The notes beneath the pieces were generated by a model. That model saw nothing but the letters and a program-made list of their open reading frames with translations, did no database searches and was not told the DNA's origin. Shown piece by piece: positions 19,287-29,334 of a stretch of DNA of 64,000 nt; positions within the stretch are counted from its first letter, which is position 1, and each line of letters opens with the position of its first letter. Source of the stretch: Thermoplasmata archaeon (GTDB lineage Archaea; Thermoplasmatota; Thermoplasmata; Methanomassiliicoccales; Methanomethylophilaceae). The stretch is from the NCBI GenBank assembly GCA_015063135.1, contig SUTA01000009.1, positions 1 through 64,000 on the forward strand, in the 5' to 3' direction. Both the position numbers and the translations under genes were made by a program.

Positions 19287-20547
19287 AGATCAGCGCCGGG
19301 AGCAGGAGGCTCCCGCACAGGACGGCCCTGCCCGTGCCGCAAACGTTGGGGATGAACCCCGCCACGGAGCAGAGGACCATGACGGCCAGCCCGTAGGGGC
19401 CCGTCAGGAGCAGCACCAGGATTGACACCAGCAGCGCCACCGCCGTGCTCATCCTGCGCTGGTCCATGCGCCCGATGACCCTCGAGAAGACCCTCCCGGA
19501 GGCAATGGTCAGGTAGAACCCTGCGGCGGAGGCCACCGCGGCCGCCAGGAGCAGGGCGAGGAAGGTGGGCGACATGAACCCCGACACCGAGTCCCCGGCG
19601 ACCTCCCAGACCGCCAGAGCGATGCCCGTGCGCCCCCTGCCGGACACCGACAGCGTAACCAGTGCCAGCACCGAGGTGACCGTGCCTATCGAAGCCACTG
19701 TTGCTATGAACCTCTCCGGGCGGCTCTCCGGCATCACGCTCGCCGCCATCGACGCCCCAACGGTGGAGGTTATCCCGGGGAACCACCCCGCTATGCACCC
19801 GGTGACGACGCCTTTGAGCCCCGGCCATATCCCGACCGGGTCCTCGCGGCCCCGCCTCTGGGGCGGCCGGCCCCCCGCTTCGCCCGCCGACAGCAGGATC
19901 GGGAGCCCGAAGAGGCCCGTCAGCATCGGGAACATCACCGAGCCCTCCCCCAGGATCCCTTCCACCGGGATGGGCCTTGTCATGCACGCGTAGCCTATCG
20001 CCCCGGAGATCAGGAACGCGGCGGCCCCGGAGAGGCCCGTCCTGGGTCCGTGCCTGAACTCCCCCGCGACGAGTACGAACGCGGCGATGCCCAGGACCAT
20101 GGGCGTCGCGGCGTCCACGATGCCGTAGGCGCCGTTGAGCATGGCGTACTGCATCGGGATGCTGAGGGCGATGGCCGCGGAGCACCCCACGAGGCTGCCT
20201 ATCGCCGCGGCGGAGACCGCCTCCTGGCCCAGGCCCTGCAGGAGCAGCCTGTGGCCCGGGAGGACCGACACGGCGTCCTCGGAATCGGGGGCCCCCAGGA
20301 ACACGGACGGGACGAAATCCACGAAGGAGTGGACCACTCCGGCCGCCACGATGCAGCAGCAGACGAGGATGGAGATCCAAGCGTCGGGAACCGTACCGCC
20401 GATGGTCTGAGAGATCGGCGCGTACGAAGATAGCAAGAGCGCAGCCAAGGTGTTGACGTGGATCCCCGGGACCAGTCCGCTGACCAGCCCCAGGACCGAC
20501 CCTGCCAGCGAGGTGATGACGATCGCAGCGAGCAGCAGAGGGTCCAT
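19276..20547 (-). CDS. TctA-family membrane permease
   Basis: A 423-residue membrane protein with about ten transmembrane segments. GLVSGLVPGIHVNTLAALLL and FLGAPDSEDAVSVLPGH, with the repeated KGVVTGCIAGWFPGI, identify the TctA (PF01970) permease family in its archaeal stand-alone form, without TctB/TctC neighbours. The substrate is unknown; tricarboxylates are transported by bacterial relatives. A TATA box 25 bases upstream suggests a leaderless transcript. It ends LIFRL then CGA (19276-19278); the standard code would add eight residues. Confidence 0.8.
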
Positions 20548-20570
20548 GACCCCGTTTCGCCGCTGACGGG

Positions 20571-20578
20571 TTATAAAG
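20571..20578 (-). promoter_or_regulatory. TATA box of the TctA-like permease gene
   Basis: TTTATAA on the minus strand, about 25 bases before the ATG at 20547, so the mRNA is probably leaderless. Confidence 0.5.
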
Positions 20579-20592
20579 CAGGCACCGTGCGG

Positions 20593-21156
20593 TCACAGAA
20601 TGACGGGACGGCCGTCCCTGACCCCTATATCGAGCATCGTGCGGATGTTCAGGCCGGTCCGGCGGCGGACCTCGTCGAGGTCGTCCGACTTGTTGTATAC
20701 CACGGCGGTTACGACGACCTCCGCGCCGGCGGACTGCAGCCCCTTAGACAGTGCCAGCAGCGTGCCGCCGGTGCTCACGACATCGTCGATTATGGCCACG
20801 CGGTCGCCCTTTGAGACGCCGTTGATGTACATCCTGGATTCGGAGTACCCGGTCTTCGTGACGACCTCTATTTCCCCTGGAAGTCCGTACTCCCGCTTGC
20901 GCATGACGGAGAATGGGATGCGGGTTTGGAGCGAAACCCCCGCCGCAAGGTGTATCCCCATGGCCTCGGGGGCAAGGATCAGGTCTATGCCGCCCTTGCA
21001 CAGGTCACAGAGCCCCCCGACCACCTCTTCCAGTAGAGCAGGGTCCACCTTCGGGATGCCGTCGCTGATCGGATTCACGAAATACGGGTATCCGCCCTTA
21101 TCCACGATCGGGCTCTCCAGATAGGCCTTCTCCAGCAGCGGGAACCTTCCTGCCAT
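20593..21156 (-). CDS. hpt: Hypoxanthine/guanine phosphoribosyltransferase, archaeal type
   Basis: Purine salvage enzyme. A 187-residue protein with IVDKGGYPYFVNPISDGIP near the N-terminus and the PRPP loop RVAIIDDVVSTGGTLLAL. This N-terminal layout is that of archaeal HGPRTases rather than bacterial Hpt or Apt. The start MAGRF at 21156 is preferred over 21174 because the shared TATA box lies about 25 bases upstream. It is divergent from tyrS and ends in TGA. Confidence 0.88.
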   Translation of the reverse strand: MAGRFPLLEKAYLESPIVDKGGYPYFVNPISDGIPKVDPALLEEVVGGLCDLCKGGIDLILAPEAMGIHLAAGVSLQTRIPFSVMRKREYGLPGEIEVVTKTGYSESRMYINGVSKGDRVAIIDDVVSTGGTLLALSKGLQSAGAEVVVTAVVYNKSDDLDEVRRRTGLNIRTMLDIGVRDGRPVIL

Positions 21157-21174
21157 GTTACGTGGATTGTGCAC

Positions 21175-21187
21175 CTTTTTTATATTA
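21175..21187. promoter_or_regulatory. Shared bidirectional TATA region between hpt and tyrS
   Basis: The TTTTTTATATTAT run lies 20-30 bases from both divergent start codons (21156 minus, 21213 plus). On the minus strand it reads ATAATATAAAAAA. One A/T box seems to serve both genes. Confidence 0.5.
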
Positions 21188-21212
21188 TTCGCGGATGCGG
21201 AGAGCGATTGCG

Positions 21213-22280
21213 ATGGACATCGAAGAGAGATTCGCGCTGGTTACAAGGAACTCCGAGGAGGTCGTCTCCGAGGATGAGCTCAGGAAGCTGCTTGCCGAGA
21301 AGGAGCAGCCTGTGGCATATATCGGCTTCGAGCCCTCCGGCATGGTCCATCTCGGCTGGGTCCTGGTCGCTCAGAAGATCAAGGACCTTTGCAACGCCGG
21401 GTTCAAGGTCATCATATTCTGGGCCGACTGGCACGCCTACATCAACGACAAGCTCGGCGGGAACCTGGACAACATCAGGATCTGCGCCAGGTACATGGAG
21501 GATTGCTTCCTCGCCCTCGGCGTCCCAAGGGACAAGATCGAGTTCAAGTACGCCAGCGAGCTGGTCTCCGAGACCGAGTACTGGGAGAAGGTCATCAAGG
21601 TCGGCAAGGCCACCACCCTCGCCAGGGTCAAGAGGGCCATGACCATCATGGGGAGGTCCGAGAACGACGACAACATCGACGCCGCCAAGGTCTTCTACCC
21701 CATCCTGCAGGCCACCGACATCTTCTGCATGGACGTGGACCTCGCCTACGCCGGGCTCGACCAGAGGAGGGCGCACATGCTCGCACGCGACGCGGCGGAG
21801 AAGCTGGGCTGGAGGAAGCCCCTCGCCCTGCACACCCCCCTGCTCCCCGGCCTTAAGGGCGGGAACAGGATGGACCCCGTGGAGAGCAAGATGTCCAAGA
21901 GCGACCCCAGCGGCAACATCACGATCCACGACGACAGGGACGCCATCGCCCAGAAGATGAAGAAGGCGTTCTGCCCGCCCGAGAAGGAGCACGAGAACGA
22001 GAACCCCGTGCTGATGCTGTGCAAGCACATCATCCTCCCCAGGAACGGCGAGGTCTTCGTCGACCGCCCCGAGAAGTACGGGGGCCCCGTGACCTACCAC
22101 AGCTACGAGGAGCTCACCGACGCGTACTTCAGCAGCGCCCTGTCCCCCTTCGACCTGAAGACGGGAGTCACCGACGGCATGGCCAAGACCCTCGCGCCCG
22201 TGGCGGAGTACTTCGAGGCCCACCCCGAGAACCGCCAGGCCCTCATGGACGTCCTGGCGACGGTGAAGAAGCTGCGCTGA
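21213..22280 (+). CDS. tyrS: Tyrosyl-tRNA synthetase
   Basis: Charges tRNA-Tyr. A 355-residue archaeal TyrRS with AYIGFEPSGMVHLGW (HIGH-region variant) and KMSKSDPSGNITIHD (KMSKS loop). The start MDIEERFAL matches the family; an upstream in-frame ATG (21162) would place the TATA box inside the gene. It ends CTG CGC TGA at 22278-22280, one base short of the opposing DHH gene's CGA terminator. No CGA occurs among its roughly 20 arginine codons. Confidence 0.95.
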   Translation: MDIEERFALVTRNSEEVVSEDELRKLLAEKEQPVAYIGFEPSGMVHLGWVLVAQKIKDLCNAGFKVIIFWADWHAYINDKLGGNLDNIRICARYMEDCFLALGVPRDKIEFKYASELVSETEYWEKVIKVGKATTLARVKRAMTIMGRSENDDNIDAAKVFYPILQATDIFCMDVDLAYAGLDQRRAHMLARDAAEKLGWRKPLALHTPLLPGLKGGNRMDPVESKMSKSDPSGNITIHDDRDAIAQKMKKAFCPPEKEHENENPVLMLCKHIILPRNGEVFVDRPEKYGGPVTYHSYEELTDAYFSSALSPFDLKTGVTDGMAKTLAPVAEYFEAHPENRQALMDVLATVKKLR

Positions 22281-22281
22281 T

Positions 22282-23256
22282 TCGCTGCCTGTCCCTTATG
22301 GAGCGGAAGAAGTCCATAGCCCTGGACATGCACATCGAGAGCATCGCCTCAGGGTCCCCTATGCCGGATATCCCTGCGGCTCCGCTGTGACCTCCGCCAT
22401 CAGACCCCGTCTCGGAACCGAGCCCCTTCATGAGCTCTCCGAGGTGGAGGCCCTTGGCGACGATGTCCTGGGTGGCCCTGCTGGAGACCCTGTAGGTTTC
22501 CCCGCGCTGGGATGCCACGAAGGCGACGTCCGCGCCGGAATCCACCATCGCTCTCGCGACGGATGCCTCGTAGTTCCCGCAGACAGCGGTGGCGACGATG
22601 CACTCGCCGACCCTGTCGAACTTCAGATTCCCGAGCCCCTTCATGACCGCGACCCTCTCCGAGATCGTCATGGGGTTGTCCGAGATGGCGTTGACCTCCT
22701 CCATGCAGAAGCCGTGGAGCTCCATGAGGTCCGCGAAGGCCCTCAGGGTCCTGGGGTCTGCGAACCTCAGGTGGGCGGTATCCGACATGATGCCGCAGAG
22801 CAGCGCCAGGGCGGCGTCCCTGTCGATCTCGGCGCCCGCATGCTCCATGACGTCCTTGACGACCTCGCAGCAGGAGGTCCTGCCCTCCTGGCAGTAGAAT
22901 ACGTCCACATCCCACTTGCCGGTGGGCATGTGGTGGTCGATGACGACGGCCGAGCGGGGGATTTCGAGATCGGCCTCCAGCTGCTCAGGGGACGACGTGT
23001 CCACGATGAAGATGGAATCGTAGGACGAGAGGTCGCACCCCTCGATGACCGGGATCCCCATATTGGCGACCACGTTCTTCGTGAGGCGGTCCATCCCGTT
23101 GGGCGCGTAGATATCGGCCTTGAAGCCCCTGGCCAGCGCATAGGCCGACCCCATGGCGTCCATATCGGCGTTCGAATGGACAAGAATGACCTTCTTCCCT
23201 GAGGCCAGCTTCGCGCATACCGCGTCCAACATACCGTTCGCGATAGTTTCAGACAA
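22282..23256 (-). CDS. DHH/DHHA1 family phosphoesterase
   Basis: A 324-residue protein with HSNADMDAMGSA (DHH-type metal motif), SIFIVDTSSPEQL, AVVIDHHMP (the DHH motif) and a C-terminal GGGHSGAAG motif of the DHHA1 domain. It resembles NrnA-like oligoribonuclease/pAp phosphatases and archaeal RecJ-like proteins; the exact substrate is open. It ends RSIRDRQ then CGA (22282-22284), one base from the tyrS stop. Under the standard code it would continue 13 codons antisense to tyrS. Confidence 0.85.
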
Positions 23257-23287
23257 TAAAAAGGAAAGGGTTTGCGGAGAGCCTGTT

Positions 23288-23310
23288 GAAGGAGGGCGTT
23301 GCCTCCGTTC
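23288..23310 (-). terminator. Hairpin after the 153-residue membrane-anchored protein gene
   Basis: On the minus strand GAACGGAGG and CCTCCTTC pair around a 6-base loop with one bulged C, starting 5 bases after the TGA at 23315. Confidence 0.45.
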
Positions 23311-23314
23311 AGCA

Positions 23315-23776
23315 TCATGGGTCGTAGTTCGTCACGAAGACGCCCATATTCACCGCGGCTGACCCGTTGGGGGTGAACTTTATGCAGGCGGTGCCGGAAT
23401 CCTGGATCACCGGGTCATCGGCGGTGGTGTTCGGCAGCACTATCGAGACGTAGTTTGTGTCGAACTCGCCGGGAATCACTATCTTGCTGCCCTTCAGGGA
23501 CAGCTCCGCGGACGGGTTCTTGGATACCAGCACGATGACCGGTTTGTCGGGGATATCGAACGTCCCTCCGGCATCGATAAGGGTCCTATCCGAGGATCCC
23601 TCCTGGCCAAGGTACAGATTGAACAGATAGTCGGCCATGTTCTTCTCGGCGACCAGCTGGACGCCGTTGGTGACATCGGCGACCTTCTTACCGTCGTCCT
23701 TCAGCAGGACCACGGCCGCTCCAGCAGCCGCTGCAACCACTACGGCTGCGACTATTACAATGAGCATCTTGTTCAT
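23315..23776 (-). CDS. Membrane-anchored hypothetical protein
   Basis: A 153-residue protein with an N-terminal hydrophobic helix (residues 3-25, MLIVIVAAVVVAAAAGAAVV) and a soluble extracellular domain rich in beta-branched residues. It has no motif I recognise. It follows the ABC-2 exporter genes on the same strand, with a 122-base gap once the permease is ended at its CGA; this gap includes an A/T-rich element that may be its own promoter. It ends in TGA. Confidence 0.6.
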   Translation of the reverse strand: MNKMLIVIVAAVVVAAAAGAAVVLLKDDGKKVADVTNGVQLVAEKNMADYLFNLYLGQEGSSDRTLIDAGGTFDIPDKPVIVLVSKNPSAELSLKGSKIVIPGEFDTNYVSIVLPNTTADDPVIQDSGTACIKFTPNGSAAVNMGVFVTNYDP

Positions 23777-23898
23777 GCTATCGCATGAGAAGACGGCCTA
23801 CGGGGATGATAAATGTTCCCGGCAGGCAGCGGATTTCGAATGCGTCGTGCACCCGACCGCGGCCCGGATCGCCCCGGACCGCGGCCGGCATCGGGGCA

Positions 23899-25266
23899 TC
23901 GCCCCTTCCTGAACTTCTGGACGGCCTTGCTCTGGCCCAGCCCGGTGATCAGTATATCCGAGCCGTACAGCCTCACGGTGATGAGGATGGTGACCGCCGC
24001 GAACACGGCCATGTACGCTATCCCGGTGAATACCAGCGTGTAGTCCCCGAACATGAGGGACTGCACCGCGATCATCGGATGGGAGAACGGTATGGCGAAG
24101 GTGACTCCCTTGATGACCATCCCGGAGCCGTACCATCCCGAGAACATGATGACGAACATCGGGAGCATGGCCATGATGCTCAGGGGCATGGTCATGGTCT
24201 GGGCGGACTTGTAGTTCTTCGCGAAGGCTCCTAGGATCATGCAGATGCCCAGGGCGCAGACGATGGCCAGGAACATGGACAGCATCAGGATGGCGTAATC
24301 CGTCATGGTGAGGGCTATGCCTATGTCGGCGAGACTCACATCGCCCGCCACCGACGACAGGGGATTCATCATGTTGGTCATGTAGAAGCTCATGCCCACC
24401 ATGTACGCCGCGCCGTAGACCAGCCCCACTATGGCCGCGGCGATGATCTTCCCGGTGACGATGGATGTCCTCCTGATCGGGAGCGTCAGCAGCGTCTCCA
24501 GGGTCTTGTTCTCCTTCTCGGAGCCCATGGAGCTGATGACGATGCTGCCGACCATCATGATGATGATCATGATGATTATCGGGACCATCATCGTGCTGCT
24601 GGACACCGCAGAAGAGATGGCCTGGGGGGTCACCCCGGTGCACTCCTTTCCGTTGACGACGGTGTTGAGGTACTCGTCCCCGTACTTGACCGGGTGGGCG
24701 AGGAAGCTGTACTGGCTCTTGTCCTCTATGCTGCTCTTGATGAGGAAGGCGGACAGGTCGTCGCTCATGGCCGCCACCAGCGTGGAGACGGTCGTGGAGG
24801 ACACCGAGCCGAACATGCCGGTCGGCTCGTAGAGGTAATATTGGTAAACCGCCGGGCGGACTATCTGCTCGGAGCCTGCCATATCGCTCTCGATCTTCTC
24901 GCCGAAGCCCTTCTCCAGCACTATCAGCGCGTTGACCTCGTTCTCGACCATGACGTCGTGGATGTCCCCGGCGAGCTCGACCTTCTTGACGTAGTTGCCG
25001 ATCTCCTCCGCCGGCACCTTCGATCTCTCGTAGACCTCGTAGAAGTACGTGTAGGCATCCCACTCGGTTCCGTCCTCGAGGGTGACGTCCCCGTCCTCCC
25101 AGTTTGCTATGCCGAACACCGGCAGCGCCTTGGCCTTGTCCACCTCGCCGCCGATCAGCCCGCCGAGCCCGGCGAACAGCATGACCATGACGAGGACGGA
25201 TACGATGGAGCCGGGGGTCAGGAGCTCCCTGAGCTCCTTCTTGACGATGTTGGTGAGGTGGGTCAT
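23899..25266 (-). CDS. ABC-2 type transporter permease
   Basis: A 455-residue membrane subunit of an exporter, of the NatB type: one N-terminal transmembrane helix, a large external domain (residues about 45-190), then six helices including GSIVISSMGSEKENKTLETLLTLPIRR, the conserved ABC-2 cytoplasmic loop. The ATG overlaps the stop of the ATPase gene (ATGA). It ends QKFRKG then CGA (23899-23901). Under the standard code it would gain a 41-residue arginine/proline-rich tail through the downstream promoter region. Confidence 0.85.
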
Positions 25267-26000
25267 TGGGATCCCTCCGCGCCCTTGATGACCTTGACGA
25301 ATACCTCCTCGAGGGATTTCGCGCCGTACTGGTTCTTCAGTTCCTCGGGGTTGCCGAGCAGCACGAGGTTGCCGTGGTCTATGAGTCCGACGCGGTCGCA
25401 CAGCATCTCCACCTCGAACATGTTGTGCGAGGACATGATCACCGTCACGCCGGAAGCGGCGATGGAGCGGATGATCTCCCTTATCTCGAACGCGTTGATG
25501 ACGTCCAATCCGGATGTGACCTCGTCCATGATGGCGAGCTTCGGGGACGGCATGATGGCCCTGGCAATGAGCAGCCTGCGCATCATCCCCTTGCTGTAGG
25601 TGTCCACCTTGGAGTCGATCCTGTCGCCCAGGTCGGCGAGCTCGATCCCCTTCTGGACCATGGCGTCCTTCTCGGCGCCGGTGGCGAAGAAGTTGGCTAT
25701 GAACTCCAGGTACCTCCTTCCGGTGAGGTCCTTGTACGCGCCGGCGTCCTCGGGCAGGTAGCTGATGAGCTCCCTGACCTTGTCCGGCTCCTTGGCCACG
25801 TCGTATCCGTAGACCTGGATGCTCCCGGAGGTGATCCTGAGGAGGGTGGAGATCATCCTGAGGGTGGTGGTCTTCCCCGCTCCGTTATGGCCGATGAGGC
25901 CGAAGATCTCGCCCTCCTTCACGGTGAGGGATATCCCGTGGACGGCCTCCCTGTTGCCGTAGGACTTATGGACATCGTCTAGAACGAGTGCGTCCGTCAT
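25263..26000 (-). CDS. ABC transporter ATP-binding protein
   Basis: A 245-residue ATPase of the CcmA/NatA class. It has Walker A GHNGAGKTTTLR, signature YSKGMMRRLLIARAI, Walker B KLAIMDEVTSGLD, and the switch histidine in VIMSSHNM. It pairs with the adjacent ABC-2 permease; the cargo is unknown (Na+ or small hydrophobic compounds in relatives). It ends in TGA. Confidence 0.92.
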   Translation of the reverse strand: MTDALVLDDVHKSYGNREAVHGISLTVKEGEIFGLIGHNGAGKTTTLRMISTLLRITSGSIQVYGYDVAKEPDKVRELISYLPEDAGAYKDLTGRRYLEFIANFFATGAEKDAMVQKGIELADLGDRIDSKVDTYSKGMMRRLLIARAIMPSPKLAIMDEVTSGLDVINAFEIREIIRSIAASGVTVIMSSHNMFEVEMLCDRVGLIDHGNLVLLGNPEELKNQYGAKSLEEVFVKVIKGAEGSQ

Positions 26001-26086
26001 GGAGACCCCAACGGCATCCGATTATTTACGGTTGGCAGTCGCCGGGGCAATGGATGGAGAAGATGTAAAGGGTTTGTGGAACGCGA

Positions 26087-26455
26087 TCGCTCCTCGTCCT
26101 CGTTGGAGGGCGCGGAGGCACCGCCCATGGCGGCGCTGATGGTCTGCTGGAGCACGGTGTACTTCTCCTTGAGGGAGGTCTCCTGGCGCTCCATGCTGCT
26201 GATCCTGACCTCCATCATCTCGATGGAGTCGTCGAGCTCCGCCTTCAGGGCATCGACGTCGTCGACCTTGATCAGCAGGGATCCGGCCGTCCTGTAGACG
26301 GTGCCGGTGCTCTTCTCGAGCTCCTCGCGGGTCCTGACGAGCTCCCTCCTCTGGGCGTCCATCTGGACCTTCTGGGTGGTGATGGCCTGCAGCTGCTGCT
26401 GGACCTGCTGGAACTGAGCGATCTGGTTCTGGAGCTGGGGGCTGATTCCGTTCAT
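26087..26455 (-). CDS. pfdB: Prefoldin subunit beta
   Basis: Chaperone subunit that hands unfolded proteins to the thermosome. The 122-residue protein is two coiled-coil helices (LQNQIAQFQQVQQQLQAITTQK and DDSIEMMEVRISSMERQE) joined by the beta-hairpin region. Length is exactly that of archaeal prefoldin beta when it ends at CGA (26087-26089, after NEDEE). The standard code would add 29 residues running through the promoter of the ABC operon. It is the last gene of the psmA-to-pcc1 operon. Confidence 0.93.
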
Positions 26456-26459
26456 GTCT

Positions 26460-26690
26460 TCACCTGGTCAAATCGCCGATGTCCTCAACGACTTTGATGC
26501 ATTCGAGGTACGAGTTCACCGCCGCCCTCATGGCGGAGGTGTCGGAGGCGGTTATGCGGATCACCGCTGCGCCGTCCTCCCGAATGATCTCCGTGGAGGT
26601 CCTGGGCAGTTCCCTGCCCGCCTCCGGGGAGATGGCAGCGGCCGCCGTGCCGGCGGCCGGGCCCTCGATCCTCAGTTCGGCTCTGAGCAT
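26460..26690 (-). CDS. pcc1: KEOPS complex subunit Pcc1
   Basis: A 76-residue Pcc1-type protein, part of the complex that makes t6A on tRNA. VIRITASDTSAMRAAVNSYLECIKVVED is the conserved C-terminal helix. The position between rpoP and prefoldin beta is the usual archaeal one. It ends in TGA four bases before the pfdB start. Confidence 0.88.
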   Translation of the reverse strand: MLRAELRIEGPAAGTAAAAISPEAGRELPRTSTEIIREDGAAVIRITASDTSAMRAAVNSYLECIKVVEDIGDLTR

Positions 26691-26691
26691 G

Positions 26692-26823
26692 TCAGTCGGA
26701 TTTCAGGACCTTCTTCACGTTGGGTCTCTCCTTGAAGAAGATCTTGGATCCGCACTTCTCGCACTGGAGTCCCAGCGCGTTGACGTTCCTGACGGGCTCG
26801 TTGCACTTTGCGCATCTGTACAT
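26692..26823 (-). CDS. rpoP: DNA-directed RNA polymerase subunit P (Rpb12-like)
   Basis: A 43-residue zinc ribbon, MYRCAKCNEPV then LQCEKCGSKIFFKERP, identical in layout to archaeal RpoP. It is too short for most gene callers. It starts at 26823 and ends in TGA overlapping the pcc1 start region. It lies directly downstream of L37Ae, as in other Euryarchaeota. Confidence 0.92.
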   Translation of the reverse strand: MYRCAKCNEPVRNVNALGLQCEKCGSKIFFKERPNVKKVLKSD

Positions 26824-26839
26824 TCGGACCACCGCGGGT

Positions 26840-27088
26840 TCACTCTTCGACCTGGGAGAGCTCCTTCTTGGTCTTGGGGGTGTAAGCCTCGGCGGCGAAC
26901 TTGACGCCGCAGTGCTTGCAGCTCCAGATGCCGGAGCTGACCCTCTTGACCGCCATGTGGTGGCAGACGGGGCACTCGTGCTTGGCTTTCTGAGTGGCCT
27001 CGATGGACTTTATCCTGTTGCGCACGACGACGCCGTACCTGGCACCGAACCTGCCGGAGGATCCTGCTTTCTGTGTTCTCTTCGACAT
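26840..27088 (-). CDS. rpl37ae: Large ribosomal subunit protein eL43 (L37Ae)
   Basis: An 82-residue zinc-ribbon ribosomal protein: SSGRFGARYGVVVRNRIKSIE, then CPVCHHMAVKRVSSGIWSC with its CxxC pairs, then KHCGVKFA. Complete length. It sits between rrp42 (6 bases upstream) and rpoP. It ends in TGA. Confidence 0.95.
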   Translation of the reverse strand: MSKRTQKAGSSGRFGARYGVVVRNRIKSIEATQKAKHECPVCHHMAVKRVSSGIWSCKHCGVKFAAEAYTPKTKKELSQVEE

Positions 27089-27094
27089 GATGAA

Positions 27095-27868
27095 TCACCC
27101 GATGATTTTCCTTATCTCGATTCCCTTCTCGACGGCCCTGTCGAGGCACTGGCTCAGTTCCTCGAGGGTGATCGATCCGCGACCGCCTTTCTGCATGGCC
27201 CTGAAGTTACCGTTGTCGTCGGTGGTGACCGTCAGACGCGCGCTCGAGATCTGTTCTTCGTCGAAATTTGGGTCTACTATTAAATGATTTCCGAGTTTGC
27301 ACTCCGTTATGGATATTGGCGTGCAGGTGATGGGCAGGGGCTTGTTCTCGCCCTTGCCGTACTGCTCGCCGGGGATGGTGGCGTTCTTGAGGGCGCACAC
27401 CGCGGCCAGGTTGGCAGCGTCGAACAGGTTGCCGTCGTGGTTGATGGCGTAGATGTCGACGAAGCACATCCAGACCTCCTCTCCGGGGACGATGCACAGG
27501 GCCTCGACGTCGACCATGCCGGACTCGCGGATTCCGCGGTCCACGACACGGGCGAGCTCGATGGCGTCCTCGCCGGGCGGACCGGACTCGAAGGTGGGGT
27601 GGGCCATGGGGATGAGCTCGGCCCCGGTGGTCAGGACTCCGATGTTGGGGGTGTCCGGGAACGGGGTCCCGGGGATGATCTTGACTCCGGCCATGACGAC
27701 GGTCTTGCCGATCTTGACCTTGGCGGATCCGTCGGCGGACTCGATGAGGCCGGTCTCGACGGAGATCTTCCTGAGGTCGGTGGGGGTCCTGCCGTCGACC
27801 CTCTTGCCCTGCTCCAGCAGGTTCATCATGTGGTCGCGCTTGATCTCGGACATCATCTCGACGCTCAT
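27095..27868 (-). CDS. rrp42: Exosome complex subunit Rrp42
   Basis: Non-catalytic RNase PH-like subunit of the archaeal exosome hexamer, 257 residues. Motifs include [34 protein letters not shown] and [16 protein letters not shown]. Its ATG overlaps the rrp41 stop (ATGA), so the pair is coupled. The start [10 protein letters not shown] is set by that overlap. It ends in TGA. Confidence 0.95.
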   Translation of the reverse strand: MSVEMMSEIKRDHMMNLLEQGKRVDGRTPTDLRKISVETGLIESADGSAKVKIGKTVVMAGVKIIPGTPFPDTPNIGVLTTGAELIPMAHPTFESGPPGEDAIELARVVDRGIRESGMVDVEALCIVPGEEVWMCFVDIYAINHDGNLFDAANLAAVCALKNATIPGEQYGKGENKPLPITCTPISITECKLGNHLIVDPNFDEEQISSARLTVTTDDNGNFRAMQKGGRGSITLEELSQCLDRAVEKGIEIRKIIG

Positions 27869-28611
27869 TCCGACACCTCCTCTCTGTTGGCGGAGTAGCG
27901 GCGCTTGAGGGCGTCCCTCTGGAGGTCGTAGACCTCGTGGCACGCTCCGACGGCCATCTCGATGGCGTGGTCGAACTCCTCGCGGGTCATGTTGCCGTCC
28001 ATCTGCAGCAGGACGATCTCGTCGGTGCTGGGGATGATGGCGATGGGCACATCCGCCTGGCCGTAGTTGTCCTCCTCCTTGTTCAGGTCGAGGAGCACGT
28101 GGCCGTCGGCCTTCCCGGCGGCGATGGCGGGGACGATGTCCCTCATGGGGATGCCCGCGTCGGCCAGGGCGACGGATGCGGCGGTGAGGCCGGCGCACCT
28201 GGTGCCCGCGTTGGCCTGAAGGATCTCGATGTACACGTCGATGGACGCGCGGGGGTACAGCTCGGTGAGAACGACTTTCTCGAGGGCCTCGGAGATGATC
28301 TTGGAGATCTCGATGGACCTCCTGTCCGGGCCGGGCCTCTTCCTGTCGCTGACGGAGTAGGTCTCCATGTTGTACTTGCACTGCACGATCGCCTTGGTGG
28401 GGTCCTGCAGGTGCCTGGGGTGGCACTCCCTGGGACCGTAGACGGCCGCCAGGACCTTGTTCTTGCCGATCTCGACGTAGGCGGATCCGTCCGCGTTGTC
28501 GAGGACGCCGGCCTCGATCTTGATGGGCCTGTGCTGCTCGGCGGTCCTGCCGTCGATCCTCATCCCGTTCTCATCAACCAGAACCATGTCTGTGTGTCCG
28601 CTCATGGTCAC
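27865..28611 (-). CDS. rrp41: Exosome complex catalytic subunit Rrp41
   Basis: Phosphorolytic 3'-5' exoribonuclease, 248 residues. It has [20 protein letters not shown], the phosphate-binding [19 protein letters not shown] segment and [17 protein letters not shown] with the catalytic acidic residue. It forms the active site with Rrp42. The start MTMSGH could be shortened by two codons. It ends in TGA. Confidence 0.95.
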   Translation of the reverse strand: MTMSGHTDMVLVDENGMRIDGRTAEQHRPIKIEAGVLDNADGSAYVEIGKNKVLAAVYGPRECHPRHLQDPTKAIVQCKYNMETYSVSDRKRPGPDRRSIEISKIISEALEKVVLTELYPRASIDVYIEILQANAGTRCAGLTAASVALADAGIPMRDIVPAIAAGKADGHVLLDLNKEEDNYGQADVPIAIIPSTDEIVLLQMDGNMTREEFDHAIEMAVGACHEVYDLQRDALKRRYSANREEVSE

Positions 28612-29315
28612 TCATCCTCCTTGTAACCCTCTTCCTGAGGGATCCTTCCCTCGATAAACTCCTTGACCGCGTCGGTGAGGTTCCCGGACTGGGCCTTGTT
28701 CTCAATCATGGCGATGGCCTCGGCGGCGACATCGCAGTTCTCTTCATCCCCGTCGATCCAGATGCGGCCGTTCTGCCCCACGGTGATGCGGCAGTCGGTC
28801 ATGTTCTTCAGCATCGAGATCATGGACCCGCTCTTCCCGATGACCCTGGACACCTTGGAGCAGGGGATCGTGACGATCCTCCCGCCGGTGATGCGCCTGA
28901 GGCCGGAGTCCTTCATGGTGACCTGGATCTTCCTGCTCTCGTCCACGGACAGGATCTTCAGGATGACCACGTTGCCCATGCCGAGGTACTTGGATGTGTC
29001 CCCGAACTCCACCTTCCACGGGACCTCGCTCACATGGAGCGGGGCGGGGTACGGTGCGTTTATGTCGACCATCCAGTTGGACGGCCCGATATCGTTGATC
29101 ACGCCGATCACGGTGTCCCCGGCCTTGGGCATGTAGCAGCCCTTCAGCGGGATGACGCCCACGGTGTTCTGGAACACGTTCCTGACACCGGTGATGCTGG
29201 CGCGGACCTTGCCATCGACGACGTATGCGTTGTCGCCCGGTTTCATCCCCGTCTCGTCGAGGACGTCGCCCGGGACCACGATCTCGCGCGTCTGTCTGGC
29301 GTTTCTCTTTTCCAT
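28608..29315 (-). CDS. rrp4: Exosome complex RNA-binding subunit Rrp4
   Basis: Cap subunit of the exosome, 235 residues, with an N-terminal domain ([14 protein letters not shown]), a central S1 domain ([20 protein letters not shown]) and a KH domain ([17 protein letters not shown]). Order rrp4-rrp41-rrp42 is universal in archaeal exosome operons. It ends in TGA overlapping the next start. Confidence 0.95.
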   Translation of the reverse strand: MEKRNARQTREIVVPGDVLDETGMKPGDNAYVVDGKVRASITGVRNVFQNTVGVIPLKGCYMPKAGDTVIGVINDIGPSNWMVDINAPYPAPLHVSEVPWKVEFGDTSKYLGMGNVVILKILSVDESRKIQVTMKDSGLRRITGGRIVTIPCSKVSRVIGKSGSMISMLKNMTDCRITVGQNGRIWIDGDEENCDVAAEAIAMIENKAQSGNLTDAVKEFIEGRIPQEEGYKEDE

Positions 29316-29334
29316 TTTATCACTCTCGCGAATG